Positions 1-11,465 of a DNA stretch of 64,000 nucleotides are shown in pieces (position 1 is the stretch's first letter; the number at the start of each line of letters is the position of its first letter). Source of the stretch: Lathyrus oleraceus (Eukaryota; Streptophyta; Magnoliopsida; Fabales; Fabaceae). The stretch lies in assembly GCF_024323335.1 (NCBI RefSeq), contig NC_066579.1:244897068-244961067 (forward strand), read 5' to 3'. The position numbers and the translations under genes were made by a program. The notes under the pieces were generated by a model that searched no databases, was not told the origin of the DNA, and was given only the letters and a program-made list of their open reading frames with translations.

Positions 1-3000
1 CATGCATGAAAAGATTAATGGACAAAGCCAAAACAAGTGAATGAGTGAAGTTACTGATTATGATTATGAAAATGGAGTCAAGGTATGATTAAGATCAATT
101 CAAATAAGTATTATGAAATGAAGTTTGAAAAAAGGTCAAGGACTCGAGTCCAGGTTTTTAGTTAGAAAACATGAAAATGTTTGCACAACACTTATGTCAA
201 GTTTGAAAGATAACGTGTGAAAAGGTCTAGGACATAATGAGTGATGAATGGATGAAGGTGGATAGTAAAACTTCTTAGAAGGTTCACTTCTTGAGATCAT
301 ATGGGAGATGATTCAAGTGTGTCCTTTGGAATAGCAATGGATAATAACAAACAAACAAAGCAAGCAAGAGCGGATATCGGATGCCAATCAATGGTCTTAT
401 ACCAATCTCCTAAAAACAAAACGGGATATCAGAAGCCACTCAATGGTCTTACACTAATCTCCACAGGCAAAGAAATAAGAAGCGGATACCGGATACCAAT
501 AGATGGATTTACACCCGTCTCCTAAAACAAAACAGGATATCAGATGCCACTCAATGGACTTACACCAATCTCCTCAAAAGAAAAACAAAGATGAACTATG
601 GAAGTCAACTGCCAATCTATCTGGACTTAGGTTAACTCCACAGTATGCTCACAGGAAATCCAATGCCACATCACAGGGACTTACAATGGATCCTCACATA
701 CAAGAACAAAAGCAACAATATGATCACAGGAATGCAAATGCCAACTTACAGGGACTTATAATTGCAACCTCTCATACAAACAGATGAACAAACTATGATC
801 ACAGGAAAACAGATGCCAATTTACAGGGACTTATAACTGTATCCTCACATACAAAACAAACAGATCAAAATATGATCACAGGATAACAGATGCCAATTTA
901 CAGGGACTTATAACTGTATCCTCACGTACCAACAGATAAACAGAAGATATGAGTGACCAATGAGGTCTTACACTCTATCCTTCCATATCACAGGAGCAAA
1001 TGCCAAAGCAATGGACTTACAATTATCCTCAATGGGAAAACCACAATGATAGCATCACAAAGATAAATGAGATGATCATGCATTAAGGGCAATTGATGAT
1101 GATGATAAATGCATAGCATACAAGCAAGCAAGTGCACATGAAGCAATCAAACAATCAATGAATATCAAACAGCACACTCTATAGCCAAACAATGGGGGCT
1201 CACACAAGAGGGTTTGACTTTGAAAGTCCACTGTAATAGGTAAAGGTCGCTCTTAACCTGGCCATTGAGGGGCTCAGGTGAAGCAGATGAAAAGGAGATG
1301 AGGGGTGTGCCTCATTGCTTCTATCTCAGATCAGAGAGAGCATCAAATAATAGAAAGTGTGGGAGTTCAGAAAGTAGGAACTCTCTCCACATTATTGACT
1401 CGATTAGATCTTGGGTTTTTATCTCATTGCTTCAACCATGTGATGGGAGCAAAGAGAGGACACACTGAATAGTGGGGAATAGATTGCTTATCCCTACCTT
1501 CCACCAATTGCCTTACTTGAAGGACTTTTCCTGCTTAGGACAAATTTAAACACACACAGGCATTGCCTCTTAAGGAGGACTTCAGACAGTTTGCCCGGTC
1601 AAATAACAGACCGGGTCTCCAGACTACATGAAGAAGAAATATTTATACCTCAAAGCAAATGCTAAATAGCAAAGCAAGCAAGCAAGTTCAAAGAACTTAA
1701 GCAACTAAAGTACCTGCAAAAGTCAGACCAATTAGTAAACAGATCAACAGTCAAAAATCAAAAGGAAATAACCAAAAGTCAACCACAGAGGGGACCAATT
1801 GTGCAAGGCACAAGGACTCAAGAATATGAGTCACCTACAAAACAAATTGTTAGCACATGATAAACAAACCAACTCAATCAAAATTGAAAGGTCTTTGGGG
1901 CATTGGTGCTCAACCTGAAACAGATGAACTCAACATAAGCTTAGAAGACCACTAGGACTAGCCTAGGGTCAAAGATGAAAGAAAAAGGTCAAGGCAGCAA
2001 GGAAGAGTTAACCCAAACCAAGTTTAAACATTCAAGAAGCATTCACAATTGGATTCATAGTTATATCATGCATCATGGTCATTTCATATGCAAAATAATG
2101 CAAAGCATGGCAAGAGAAGCATATAAAAGTCAACAGCAAAGACTTCATTCAAAAGTCAACTCAAACATTTCCAAAAATTATGAAATAAATCACACTCAAT
2201 CCTAACATCTAACATGGTGTACATGTAAAATTTCATGGCATTTGGATGAGAGGAAGGCAGTCAAGTAAAATCATGAAGTCAAACCAAATTCAAGTAAGCA
2301 TGGTGAAAGTCAACAAACATGGGTCAACTTCAAAAAATCATATCAATTTGAAAACAGAAGAGAAATGAATGAGATTAACACCAATGCAAAGCTTGAGATG
2401 TCTAGTTATCACATATGAAATTTCATGGTCATACAATAAGATTTGAGAATTTCACAAAAGATTTGGCAATGCATAGCACAAAAAGTCAACAAATGACCAA
2501 GTATGGAAGAAAATTCTCAAATAAATGGAAAACAGCATGATTAATTCCAGGAAAATTCATACACAAACTAGACATGTAAGGGATCATTCATGCAAAATTT
2601 CAAGTGATTTGGATAAGAGGAAGCATGTGAACAAAAATTGGGAAAATACATGATCATGGCATAGCACCAAATGTAACACATAACTTCAAAAATTCAAAGC
2701 TCACAAACCACAAATGGGAAATGCACAAAGTCTATATGGAAACAAAGGTCAATGTGTCTAGTTTCACCACAAAAAATTTCAAACCCATTGAATGCAACAT
2801 GAGAATTTCACAATTGAAATGGCACAATGTATCATTTATGCATACATGTTGAGAAAATAATTATCATTAAAAATCCAGCCAATGGAAAAATAATTAAAAT
2901 TCATAATAAAATTCTAGACACATTCATGAGTATGAGGGAAAAATTTCAAGATTTTTGGATAAAAATTGAATTGAAAATGAATTATGGAAGTTGGATGATA

Positions 3001-6000
3001 AATTGGTGCAAACATGAACAAAATGGTGTGGCAATTGGTCAACCTAAGTCAACGCAGTGGCAAACTAGTAATATTGGGCGCCACTTAACCAAACTGCAGC
3101 GTTTTGGGGGCGCTGAGGAAATGTTCCTATTGGCTGCTAGCCAATGGAACAGTGAAACAAGCAAATACAGCCAATAGCAATCGATATTTTCTGGGCGGCT
3201 AGGGTTTGTAATTCAACAGCATGGCATTCACCAATTCAACTAAGTTCATCATCAACCAAACACACAAGCATACCATAATCAGTAAGCGCGACCATGCAAC
3301 ACCAAGCAATCATGTAACAGCATGGCAACTCTCAATTATGCAACATCAAAACACAGTAAACCAAACACATATCATATGGATTTCTGGACAGGTTAAGGTA
3401 GCAAAACAGCAGGGCATCTTCAAAACAATCATTCAAACACCAACAGATAAATAGCAAGGCATTCATGGTGATGTTCACACAGCAACCAAACAATAGCAGT
3501 CAACACAAATCACATTGGTTTTTCTGAACATGTTCATAAGGTTTCAAAAAAAACTGCAGCAGGGTTTTAGCATCCAAGTTCAGCATCCATTTTCGAGCAA
3601 TTGGTCAAAACATCATCAAACAAACAGCAGCATGCAACATATTTTCACATGATGTTTGGTTCAAATAACAGCAACATTCATCATTATCATGTGCTCATCA
3701 CGTTTAAAAAATCATCAAACTAAAATCATACCAAGCAAAAGCACAACAGCAGGGCATAGCATCATGTAACATTGAACAAACACCACCAAACACAACAAAC
3801 ACGATGCAATGGATTTCTGAGCATGTTTATGGGATTTCAAACAGCAACATGGTTTCAGCAGCATGGCTTGGCATTCTCAAGCAATCAAAGCAATTGAAAT
3901 CTCAACATAGCATACAAACAAACATGGCAATGATGAACATCTAAACAGCAACACACCAATACAACATTCAGGCAAAATTCTGGACAGGACAAGTGGTTTT
4001 AGAAACAACAGCATTTTAACAAAAATCATGGTCATGACATATCATCATTTAGCAGCTTCAATCAACAGCAAACACACATAGACATGAGAATTCCGGCCAA
4101 GGAAGGTTTGGTATGAACAGCAGCAGTATTCATTCAGCATCATGTAATTATCAAACCAAGTTCATCATCATCACGTGCTCATCATGACCAACAGCAAACG
4201 AACAGCATACAATATATTTCGTAAAGATTCTCTAATCATGCACACAAGGCTTCAAACAGTAGGGCAACATTCAAACTCATGGTTTATTAACAACATGCCA
4301 AACTCGAATAACATGGTAGACAAATGGCTAAGGTAATGATCATTCAACAAACAACAACAGCATTCAACAAGAATCTGGAAAAAGATTGAGGTTTATGCAT
4401 TTGGTGGCAGCAGCAGGTCAAGCTTATGTTGTTCACCCAACAGCAGAATTCCAACAGCAAGAAAAACACAATATGGCAATGATGCAACCATGCTCATGCA
4501 CCTAAACAGCACAAACTAAAACACATTCAAAGCAAAATCCTGGGCAGGTTCTAAGGTTCATGAACAGGGTATATGCAGCAACATAGCAAAGTAGTATCAG
4601 CTTCAATATCAAAAATTCGAAATGCCCAGAACATTGAATCACTCATGCCAATGGCAACAGTAAATATCATACATCCTATATCCAGCAAGCAAAATCACCA
4701 AAACAAATTCCCATCCACAAATCGAGCAAAGATAAGTTCATGCACAAAGATGTAAATCCAAATATCTCAAACACCACACCACCATTTTGAGTGAAATAAC
4801 TTGCAGTGGATTCATCAGTAAACACTCTTCCAGAAACACACTATAGATTGGAGAAAAAGGAAGGTCGAAAAACTTACTTGTTTTGGAGGAAATCGTGTAA
4901 CAGTGATGTTCTTGATGATCCTCCTTGAAACAAATGGTGTTTATGCTTTACAATGATGGAACCTCGAAGTGGTGAGCTTAGCCAAGCCTGGAACTCTTCA
5001 AATCTCTTTCTGCCATTGTTATAGCATGAGGAAAAACAGAACTTGAGACTGTGGTACAGGTGAGGTTTTCTGGTTCAATAGGGTTCACAAAGGTGACTAG
5101 AGCGTGAGGGAAGCAAGAGTGGATTGAGGCCTTTGAAGATTTGAGCAGAAAAATGTCAATTGCCAAAAATGCAAGAAGAGAGAATGAATGTGTTTTTGGT
5201 CGTGGAGGCTGCAGTCTAGGGTTGGAAATGCAGAAGAATGCACTTATATTCATCTGTTTAAGCTCACATTATCACATGCTAATCCCAGTTTAATTTTATG
5301 AATCAAAATGCCAATTGCTAATTATGCAAAAGTGAGTAAATGGAGGTGTATGTTTGCCATGAGCTGGGCCTGGACAGGCTGCATACAGACTGTATGTTTG
5401 CTGTTTTGTGGCTGCACATGTACTGCTGTACTGGTTTTACTCTTTTGAAGCCATTTGCATATTTGTCCATTTTGCAATAAGTGAAAGAAGGGGTGTGATG
5501 GCTTGGTCGAATGGGCCTGAAATGAGCAGAACAAGACTTTCCAAATTGCTGTTTGTGATTTGTACATGTACTGCTGTACTTGATTTACTTGTATGAAGCC
5601 AAATGCACAAATTGCCAAGCTTGCATTTTTGCCAAAATTAGGGTATGGACATGGTATGGACATGAATTTGGGATTGGAGCAAGTTTCAAATATGATTTAG
5701 AACAATTCCCAATTGGCCAATTTAAGAAAAAGTCAAAAACTCAAAAAGTCAAACTTGAGTCAAACTTGATTTTAAATGAAAAAGGTCCAAAAATGCCATT
5801 TTGAATGGTAAGGTTTTAGGTCATGAAATTTATATTTTTGGAAAGAGGATGAAAAATGTGGTGTGTAGGAAAAAACCCCACCAAATTTGGCCTTATGGTT
5901 TGAGAGTTATGGCTTGTTGAAGTTCAAAAATTGGTGAAAATGATTTGATCATATCTTGACAACCACACATGGGATTTGGGTGTTCTTGGACTTTTTGAAA

Positions 6001-6709
6001 ATGGGAAGACAAGATCTTCAACTTTCATGTTGGGCAAAAATTCATTTGGAGCTTGTATCATGATGTAAGTTTAAGATCAAGAAGTTTCCATTTTTGGCAG
6101 TTGAAATTACAGGTCCACTTGCTATTTCTGGAAAATTTCTGATTTCACTTGATTTTCTTCCATGATGAGGTTGAACATGATAGATGAGGCTTATACAAGC
6201 ATGAATGAGCTCTTTCAAATCAATTCTATTCATCAAATCACTGATTAAATCAACTGTTGACCAAGTTTGACTGTCTGTTGACTTTTCTAGGGTTTTGGAT
6301 GACTGGACCACTTCTGATGAATTCCAAACCCTGAATCCTTGAGAACTTGACTTCAAATGATGTCTCAAGTTGTATGAACTTGTGATTATTGATCATAGTG
6401 CCCAAATTCTGCAAGAATGGCCACCATCCATTGCTTTGACTGATCACTGACTGATTTTGACCTAATTGCTGATGATTGCTTCCACTGCAAGCAACAAGGT
6501 TAAACAGACAATATTTTTGTACTTTTTGATTAATAAACACATGAAAAGCAAAGATATACAAATGCAAAGTATGCTTGGTGATCAAGAAACAAACCCACAA
6601 GGCAAACTATCCACTAAGAGGAAAGCAAAGGCATGCATTGATCCTTGAGGTTATGATATGAATGATATGGGCCATGAGGGATCTTAGGGCCCAAAATTGG
6701 GGTCTTACA
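1..6709 (-). repeat. Ogre-A 3' LTR (cut by window edge)
   Basis: Copy of 21938-28646. It ends at 6709 with TCTTACA, the complement of the LTR start TGTAAGA, directly beside the polypurine tract. Differences from the 5' LTR seen by eye: 2124 (T vs C), 2362 (G vs T), 3499 (G vs T), 4222 (T vs C), 5026 (A vs T). The short open frames in it carry no recognisable domain and are repeated identically in the other LTR, so I do not call genes. The sequence is A-rich, with many CA/CAG runs between about 3200 and 4700. Confidence 0.95.
310..960. repeat. Imperfect tandem repeats inside Ogre-A LTR
   Basis: Units of roughly 55-75 bp recur. One type is built on GATATCAGATGCCACTCAAT followed by TTACACCAATCTCC. 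A second type is built on ATGATCACAGG, then AGATGCCAATTTACAGG, then GACTTATAACTGTATCCTC. The same array is at 22247-22897. It lies in the 3' part of the LTR in sense orientation. Confidence 0.75.
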
Positions 6710-6722
6710 GATGCCCCTATTT
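6710..6722 (-). other. Ogre-A polypurine tract
   Basis: On the minus strand AAATAGGGGCATC directly precedes the 3' LTR start TGTAAG. This is the expected plus-strand primer site of an LTR retrotransposon. The Ogre-B tract at 46888-46900 is identical, and those of Tat-E (30168-30180) and Tat-D (54999-55011) are close relatives. Confidence 0.9.
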
Positions 6723-7208
6723 AAGGTCATTCTAGCCGGAGAAGTGAAGTTTAGAAATCTTCATCTCGACGCGGTAGAATGGACTTAAATAACAGTAATG
6801 AGACAAATTTTGGTCCCTAAGAGACCTCATGATGCAAATGTATGCGTGCAAAAGACACAAATTCTGTGGGGAGTATGATTCACACAGAAGAAAAGACGAT
6901 CCATCGGAGTAATATACTCACCAGGAACAGAGACTCTGACAGGACTCTAGTTGGGGATAATAAAAGAAATGAAATGCGTGAACAAGACACGACTCTAAAC
7001 TGGGGAAGATAAAACTGACGTAACGTGAACAAGACACGACTCTGATTAAGGAAAACAGAAAAACAGACAGGAGAACTCACTGGGAAGTGAAGGACTCACA
7101 CTGGGAAGGAATTCCAAAGGAAAATAAATCCATTGGAGAGACACAAGCTGACTCCTGAGGAGAAGCGAAAGAAAACTCCACTGGGGAAGTAACAAAGCAA
7201 AAGGAGAT

Positions 7209-7229
7209 GTTACCAGGCATACGGGTAAC
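7209..7229 (-). other. First of a series of hairpins with a 9-nt AGCATACG-like loop
   Basis: Arms GTTACC and GGTAAC flank the loop AGGCATACG. Similar hairpins with the same loop length and related loop but different complementary arms are at 8235-8251 (TACC/GGTA), 8276-8296 and 8596-8616 (AATTGC/GCAATT), 8675-8691 (TCAC/GTGA) and 8711-8731 (AATTG/CAATT). Seen by eye; see findings. Confidence 0.6.
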
Positions 7230-7289
7230 AAACTCAGGAAAATCTGACTCCACAGGGGGACCGAGGTCATAATAGGGAGCAGAAAGGAG

Positions 7290-8480
7290 GGAACACCAAG
7301 GATACCGGTTACTGGGCATATAATAGGTGACCGACCAAAGCGTGAATTGGATTTCACTTCCAAAACACTCATCATCCTGAAGAGAGCTAGAAAAGCAAAC
7401 TTGTTTAAAGGATGGATATTCAATTTCACAAAGAAAATGAATCTTACTCTGAGGGGAAAACAATCAAACGATTGACTCAAGAGCGCACGAGATATAATAT
7501 CCATTACCGTCAGAACGTGGATAGAATACTCAGATGAGACATATTATTCATTACCGGCAGACCGTGAATAATATACTCGAAAGGAAAATTATCCTGAACC
7601 GGTTACTGGGTTGTTTATAGGATAAAATCCGAAGACGTGAATTGGTTTTCACTTCCAAAACACTAATCATCCTGAAGAAAGCTTAAAAAAGCAAATCGAC
7701 TTACAGGATGGACATTCGAATCCACAACAGGAAAACGAATCTTACTCAACTGGGGACACAAGCCCAAAGAGCGCATGAGATATAATATCCATTACCGGCA
7801 GACCGTGGATAAGATACTCGCATGAGATATATTATCTATTACCGTCAGAACGTAGATAATAAACTCGCATGGTAAGAAACACCAGAGATACCGGTTACTG
7901 GGTATATAATAGGTGATCTACCGAAAACGTGAATTGGTTTTCACTTCCAAAACACTCATCATCCGAAAGGAGGGCTTGAAAAAGCAAATCGACTTACAGG
8001 ATGGGCATTCGAATCCACAACGGGAAAACGAATCTTACTCAAATGGGGACACAAACCCAAAGAGTGCATGAGATATAATATCCATTACCGGCAGACCGTG
8101 GATAAGAATACTCGCATGAGATATATTATCTATTACCGTCAGAACGTAGATAATAAACTCGCATGGTAAGAAACACCAGAGATACCGGTTACTGGGTATA
8201 TAATAGGTGACTAACCAAAAAGAGAGACAATCGATACCAAGCATACAGGTAAACGAAAGACAACTCAAAGGGATAAATTGCAAGCATCCGGCAATTATCC
8301 AACAACAAGAAAATATTCGACTCCGCAAAGGGAAATAACGATTCTTACTCGACCGGGGAAACACAAAAGGTTTCGACTGAAGAGTGCATGAGATATACTA
8401 TTCATTACCGGCAGACCGTGAATAATATACTCGCACGGAAGATTATCCACAACCGGTTACTGGGTTAATAAAGGATAAAT
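7290..8480 (-). repeat. About 290-bp imperfect tandem repeats in Ogre-A 3' UTR
   Basis: The landmark CCGGTTACTGGGT (or GGGC) recurs near 7305, 7589, 7892, 8184 and 8453, so units are roughly 270-305 bp. Each unit also carries copies of a 26-nt hairpin with the centre TTACCGGCAGACCG or TTACCGTCAGAACG, and a segment reading GTGAATTGGTTTTCACTTCC. Related sequence in opposite orientation is found in the Ogre-B 3' UTR near 45880-46150. Confidence 0.85.
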
Positions 8481-8639
8481 CAACCGAAAGGAAAGGTATC
8501 GGGATACCAAACTAGGTATATAATGATAACCAATCAAAAGGAGCAACAGACATTACCAACAGAAAGGGTAAATGAAAGGCGAACTGCTGAGGATAAATTG
8601 CAAGCATCCGGCAATTATCGACAGAAGACTAGCTGGGGA

Positions 8640-10780
8640 TGCACTGGTAAACAACCAATGATCCGGGGAACAAATCACTAGCATACGGTGAAAAGACCCA
8701 CTGGGGATAAAATTGCTAGCATACGACAATTATCCACAAAAGACTTGCTGAGGATATAAGTGCTGATCTGAGCAACTTATCCAAGCAAAGGAAAATCAAC
8801 ATCAAAAATATTGAATGAAGATAATCACAAAATTATTAGGGTTTACATCTACCGAATACGGGGTAGAAGACCAGAAACTCCGCGTGGGGATATAACAAAT
8901 CACAAATCCGCACGGGAAACCAAAATAGGGTTTATAACAAACCACAAACTGCTGGAGAGCAGGAAAATAGGATTTACAACTACCGGGAGTAGGTAGAAAA
9001 CCAAAAACTCTGGCTGGAGAATAAAAGGTGTATAACCACAAATTCTGTTAAGAAAGCCAGGAGAAGTAGGACTTACAACTACCGGTTATGAGGGTAGAGG
9101 CCCAAAAACATTCCGCTGGGGAACAACCCACTGGGAAACACAAGACATTTGACAAATAGCCAATTCGGGAATGATCCGAAAAGACGGACTGAATCAAGAC
9201 ACGTCCTAATGAGGATGTAACTCAAATAGGAAAGTCCATCCCAATATATGTGTTGGGAGGAAACGGAAGAAACCGTCATCCACGAGGATAAATCTCAGTG
9301 GGGAACTGCAGAAGGAAAGACAGCATTTTCTGCTTATGGGGTTGACTCTATATGGAGAGATTTATAAACACCCGACATCTGCTTGGGGAGATCTGTAAAG
9401 AGATCTATATCACCCGTTGCAGGAGACACGACAAACAAAAGATATATGGCAAGAAATGCAACATGAATATCTGAATGTTTTATGAATATGCATGAATATG
9501 CGTGATTTATGTTCGATGAATGCTGACAAAACAGACAATTCTAACACAAACAGGTTCAGGAACCAAACGTCCGGTATTATACTTCCAGGGGAAAAACCAA
9601 CTGGAGAGCCAATCTGCGGAGATCCACATGCTGTAAAGCAAAGATCTGCGGGTACTGCTGAAGAAGCAGCGAGTCATAGATATCAGGAAACAACCCAATC
9701 AGGGTACAGAAAGTCACAACGGGCAAAGCGGCCACCAAGACGAATCTGTAGGGGAACAATAGAAATCCCAAAGTATATCCGCAGGGGATCCCAGTGTTAA
9801 CTGAGAAACAAAGGGTGCATAAGCACGAACTGCTGTAGAAGCAAATCCACATAACTCCACTGGGGGAGAATCCACTGAGGGAGAATGATATCATCCAAAT
9901 AGAATCTAACTGCATAAGCAGCTCTATTGGGGAAAACTGTCGGCCACTCTCTTGGGAACAAACCACTGAGGGAGGACAGATAAAACAAGTATATTCTAGA
10001 CCGAACCACTCCACTTGGGGAGAATACACAAAGCAAGCTGATCACAACAAGTAGATTCTGCAATATAAGCCACTCTACTGGGGATCACAAACAGTCAGGA
10101 AATCAAATCCGTTCACTGGAGGCAAAAGCCATCATCCGACCATGCTGGGGATTGAAGGAGTATTCAACAGGCGAAACTGCCACAACAAACAATCTGCAGA
10201 CTAAGCTGAGGAAAAGATGGTTATAATACTGGGATACCGACCCAATCAACCACTGAGTAGGAAAATAAATCCTGCTCTGCTGGAGAGAAAAACTCTGATG
10301 GAGAGATAGCAACAATTCCACAGACGACTTTGTCGGGGAAAAGGTAAAGTACCGGGTTTCAAACCACTGACTTACCGAGTCTTCAAAGAGAAAGCGATCG
10401 TGCTGAGGAAACAGACAAATCCTGCTGGCACACTGCATGGGGGGGGAAGTGGTAACAACTCCACTTGCAACCCTGGTGGGGGTATCAATAACAGCTCTAC
10501 TCGCGACTCCGAGGGGAGTATCAATCAATCAGTTATACTCATGACTGCGCTGAGGAGACAAATAAAGTCTGGGGCATCCGACCCACTGGAGAAAGTGACG
10601 GGGCACCAAGATGATAGACCATCAACCGCCGAAACTTCACAAGAAAACACCCATGCTGGGGAGAACTGCTGCTGGAGAAAACGAAGTCTTCAACAACAAA
10701 TCACTTGCGACTGTACTGGGGAACAACCCCAACAACAACTTTGTCTGAGGAACAACCCCAACAAAGATCTGAAGAAAGAA
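8640..10780 (-). other. Low-order CTGGGGA-rich stretch of Ogre-A 3' UTR, no gene
   Basis: Short words such as ACTGGGGA, GCTGAGGA and CACTGGGG recur irregularly, mixed with A-rich sequence. Open frames here are short, overlap on both strands and have no family resemblance. Three hairpins with CTACC/GGTAG arms lie near 8849, 8979 and 9081. I see nothing else definable. Confidence 0.6.
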
Positions 10781-11264
10781 GATACCACCAAACCAGGAAT
10801 ATGAACCAATGTCTTACCTGTTGGGAATCATGCCACCCTCGGGAGAGCACTGAGATATTCTTGAGTATCCTTTCAATCTTGTGAATGTTCACTTTGTCTA
10901 AAACAAAAATTTTGAAAAATTTGATTTATTTAAAACAATGACATTTTATCAATTTAAAACATGCAAAACATTTGTTGAATTGAAACAAATAAGAGTGCAA
11001 ATAATTGGATAAAAAGCTCAAATTGATTTGATAGAATGGTAGTCTGCAAATGGCAAGACTCCATAGATCTGTACAAATTTGAAATCAGTGATATATATTG
11101 GAAGAGGGCTACATTGAACATAATGATCCTTTCTCTACCAATTTGAATCTCGATGTATCCGAAGTTTCGGTTGACGACGAATCGAGAATCTGCTGACGAA
11201 ATGACGACTGATGAACCAGAAAGTCTTGTCAGGATGCAGTTACTTGCCAAATCCCTAATTTTGC
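10781..11264 (-). other. Pol-proximal part of the Ogre 3' UTR shared by Ogre-A and Ogre-B
   Basis: No gene. The segment around 11030-11260 is recognisably similar, in opposite orientation, to 44225-44530 in Ogre-B. Shared words include GATCTGTACAAATTTGAAATC-like sequence and a stretch around a TTGGAAGAGGGCTACATT motif. It is conserved non-coding sequence between pol and the variable repeats. Confidence 0.65.
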
Positions 11265-11412
11265 CTAGATTGCCCCAGGGTGAGGTACTCAATCTAGCGG
11301 GATGCAAATATATTATTTTTCAAGTCTCTAATTTTTGCCTGGATTACCCTTGCGGGTTCTCCACCGAGACGCTCATTTTTGCCTAAGCCGCCCTTTCGGG
11401 TTTTCAACTTAG
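11265..11412 (-). other. Three tandem stem-loops just after the Ogre-A pol stop
   Basis: Stem-loop 1 (11383-11412): arms CTAAGCCG and CAACTTAG, then inner CCC/GGG closing a loop that reads GAAA on the sense (minus) strand. Stem-loop 2 (11341-11362): inner ACCC/GGGT closing a sense-strand GCAA loop. Stem-loop 3 (11265-11297): arms CTAGATTG and CAATCTAG. Each is followed in sense by a linker like GGCAAAAATTAG. Equivalent structures occur in Ogre-B and Tat-D. Confidence 0.65.
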
Positions 11413-11465
11413 CGAGCTATTCTGTTTTTTTTCATTCTTTTTTCATTTGCATATACTTTTTTCTT

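Larger units (their letters stand above)
6723..11465 (-). other. Ogre-A 3' untranslated region, repeat-rich
   Basis: About 4.7 kb between the polypurine tract and the pol stop codon, with no credible gene. It contains 290-bp-scale tandem repeats (7290-8480), a chain of small hairpins (7200-9100), a long stretch where CTGGGGA-like words recur every few tens of bases (about 8640-10780), and conserved stem-loops next to pol (11265-11412). Hypervariable, repeat-rich 3' UTRs are known for Ogre-type elements in legumes. The corresponding Ogre-B region (36643-36760 plus 44191-46900) is shorter, about 2.8 kb. Confidence 0.85.

Noticed and set aside
300..4755. Small open frames in the Ogre-A LTR (60-116 codons), duplicated at 22238-26692
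   Set aside because: Low-complexity, no start context or domain, and their identity between LTRs only reflects the young age of the insertion.
7046..10063. Cys/Phe/Leu-rich minus-strand frames of 60-150 codons in the Ogre-A 3' UTR, looking like membrane proteins
   Set aside because: Composition follows from the purine-rich repeat on the other strand. Frames overlap in several phases and break between repeat units.
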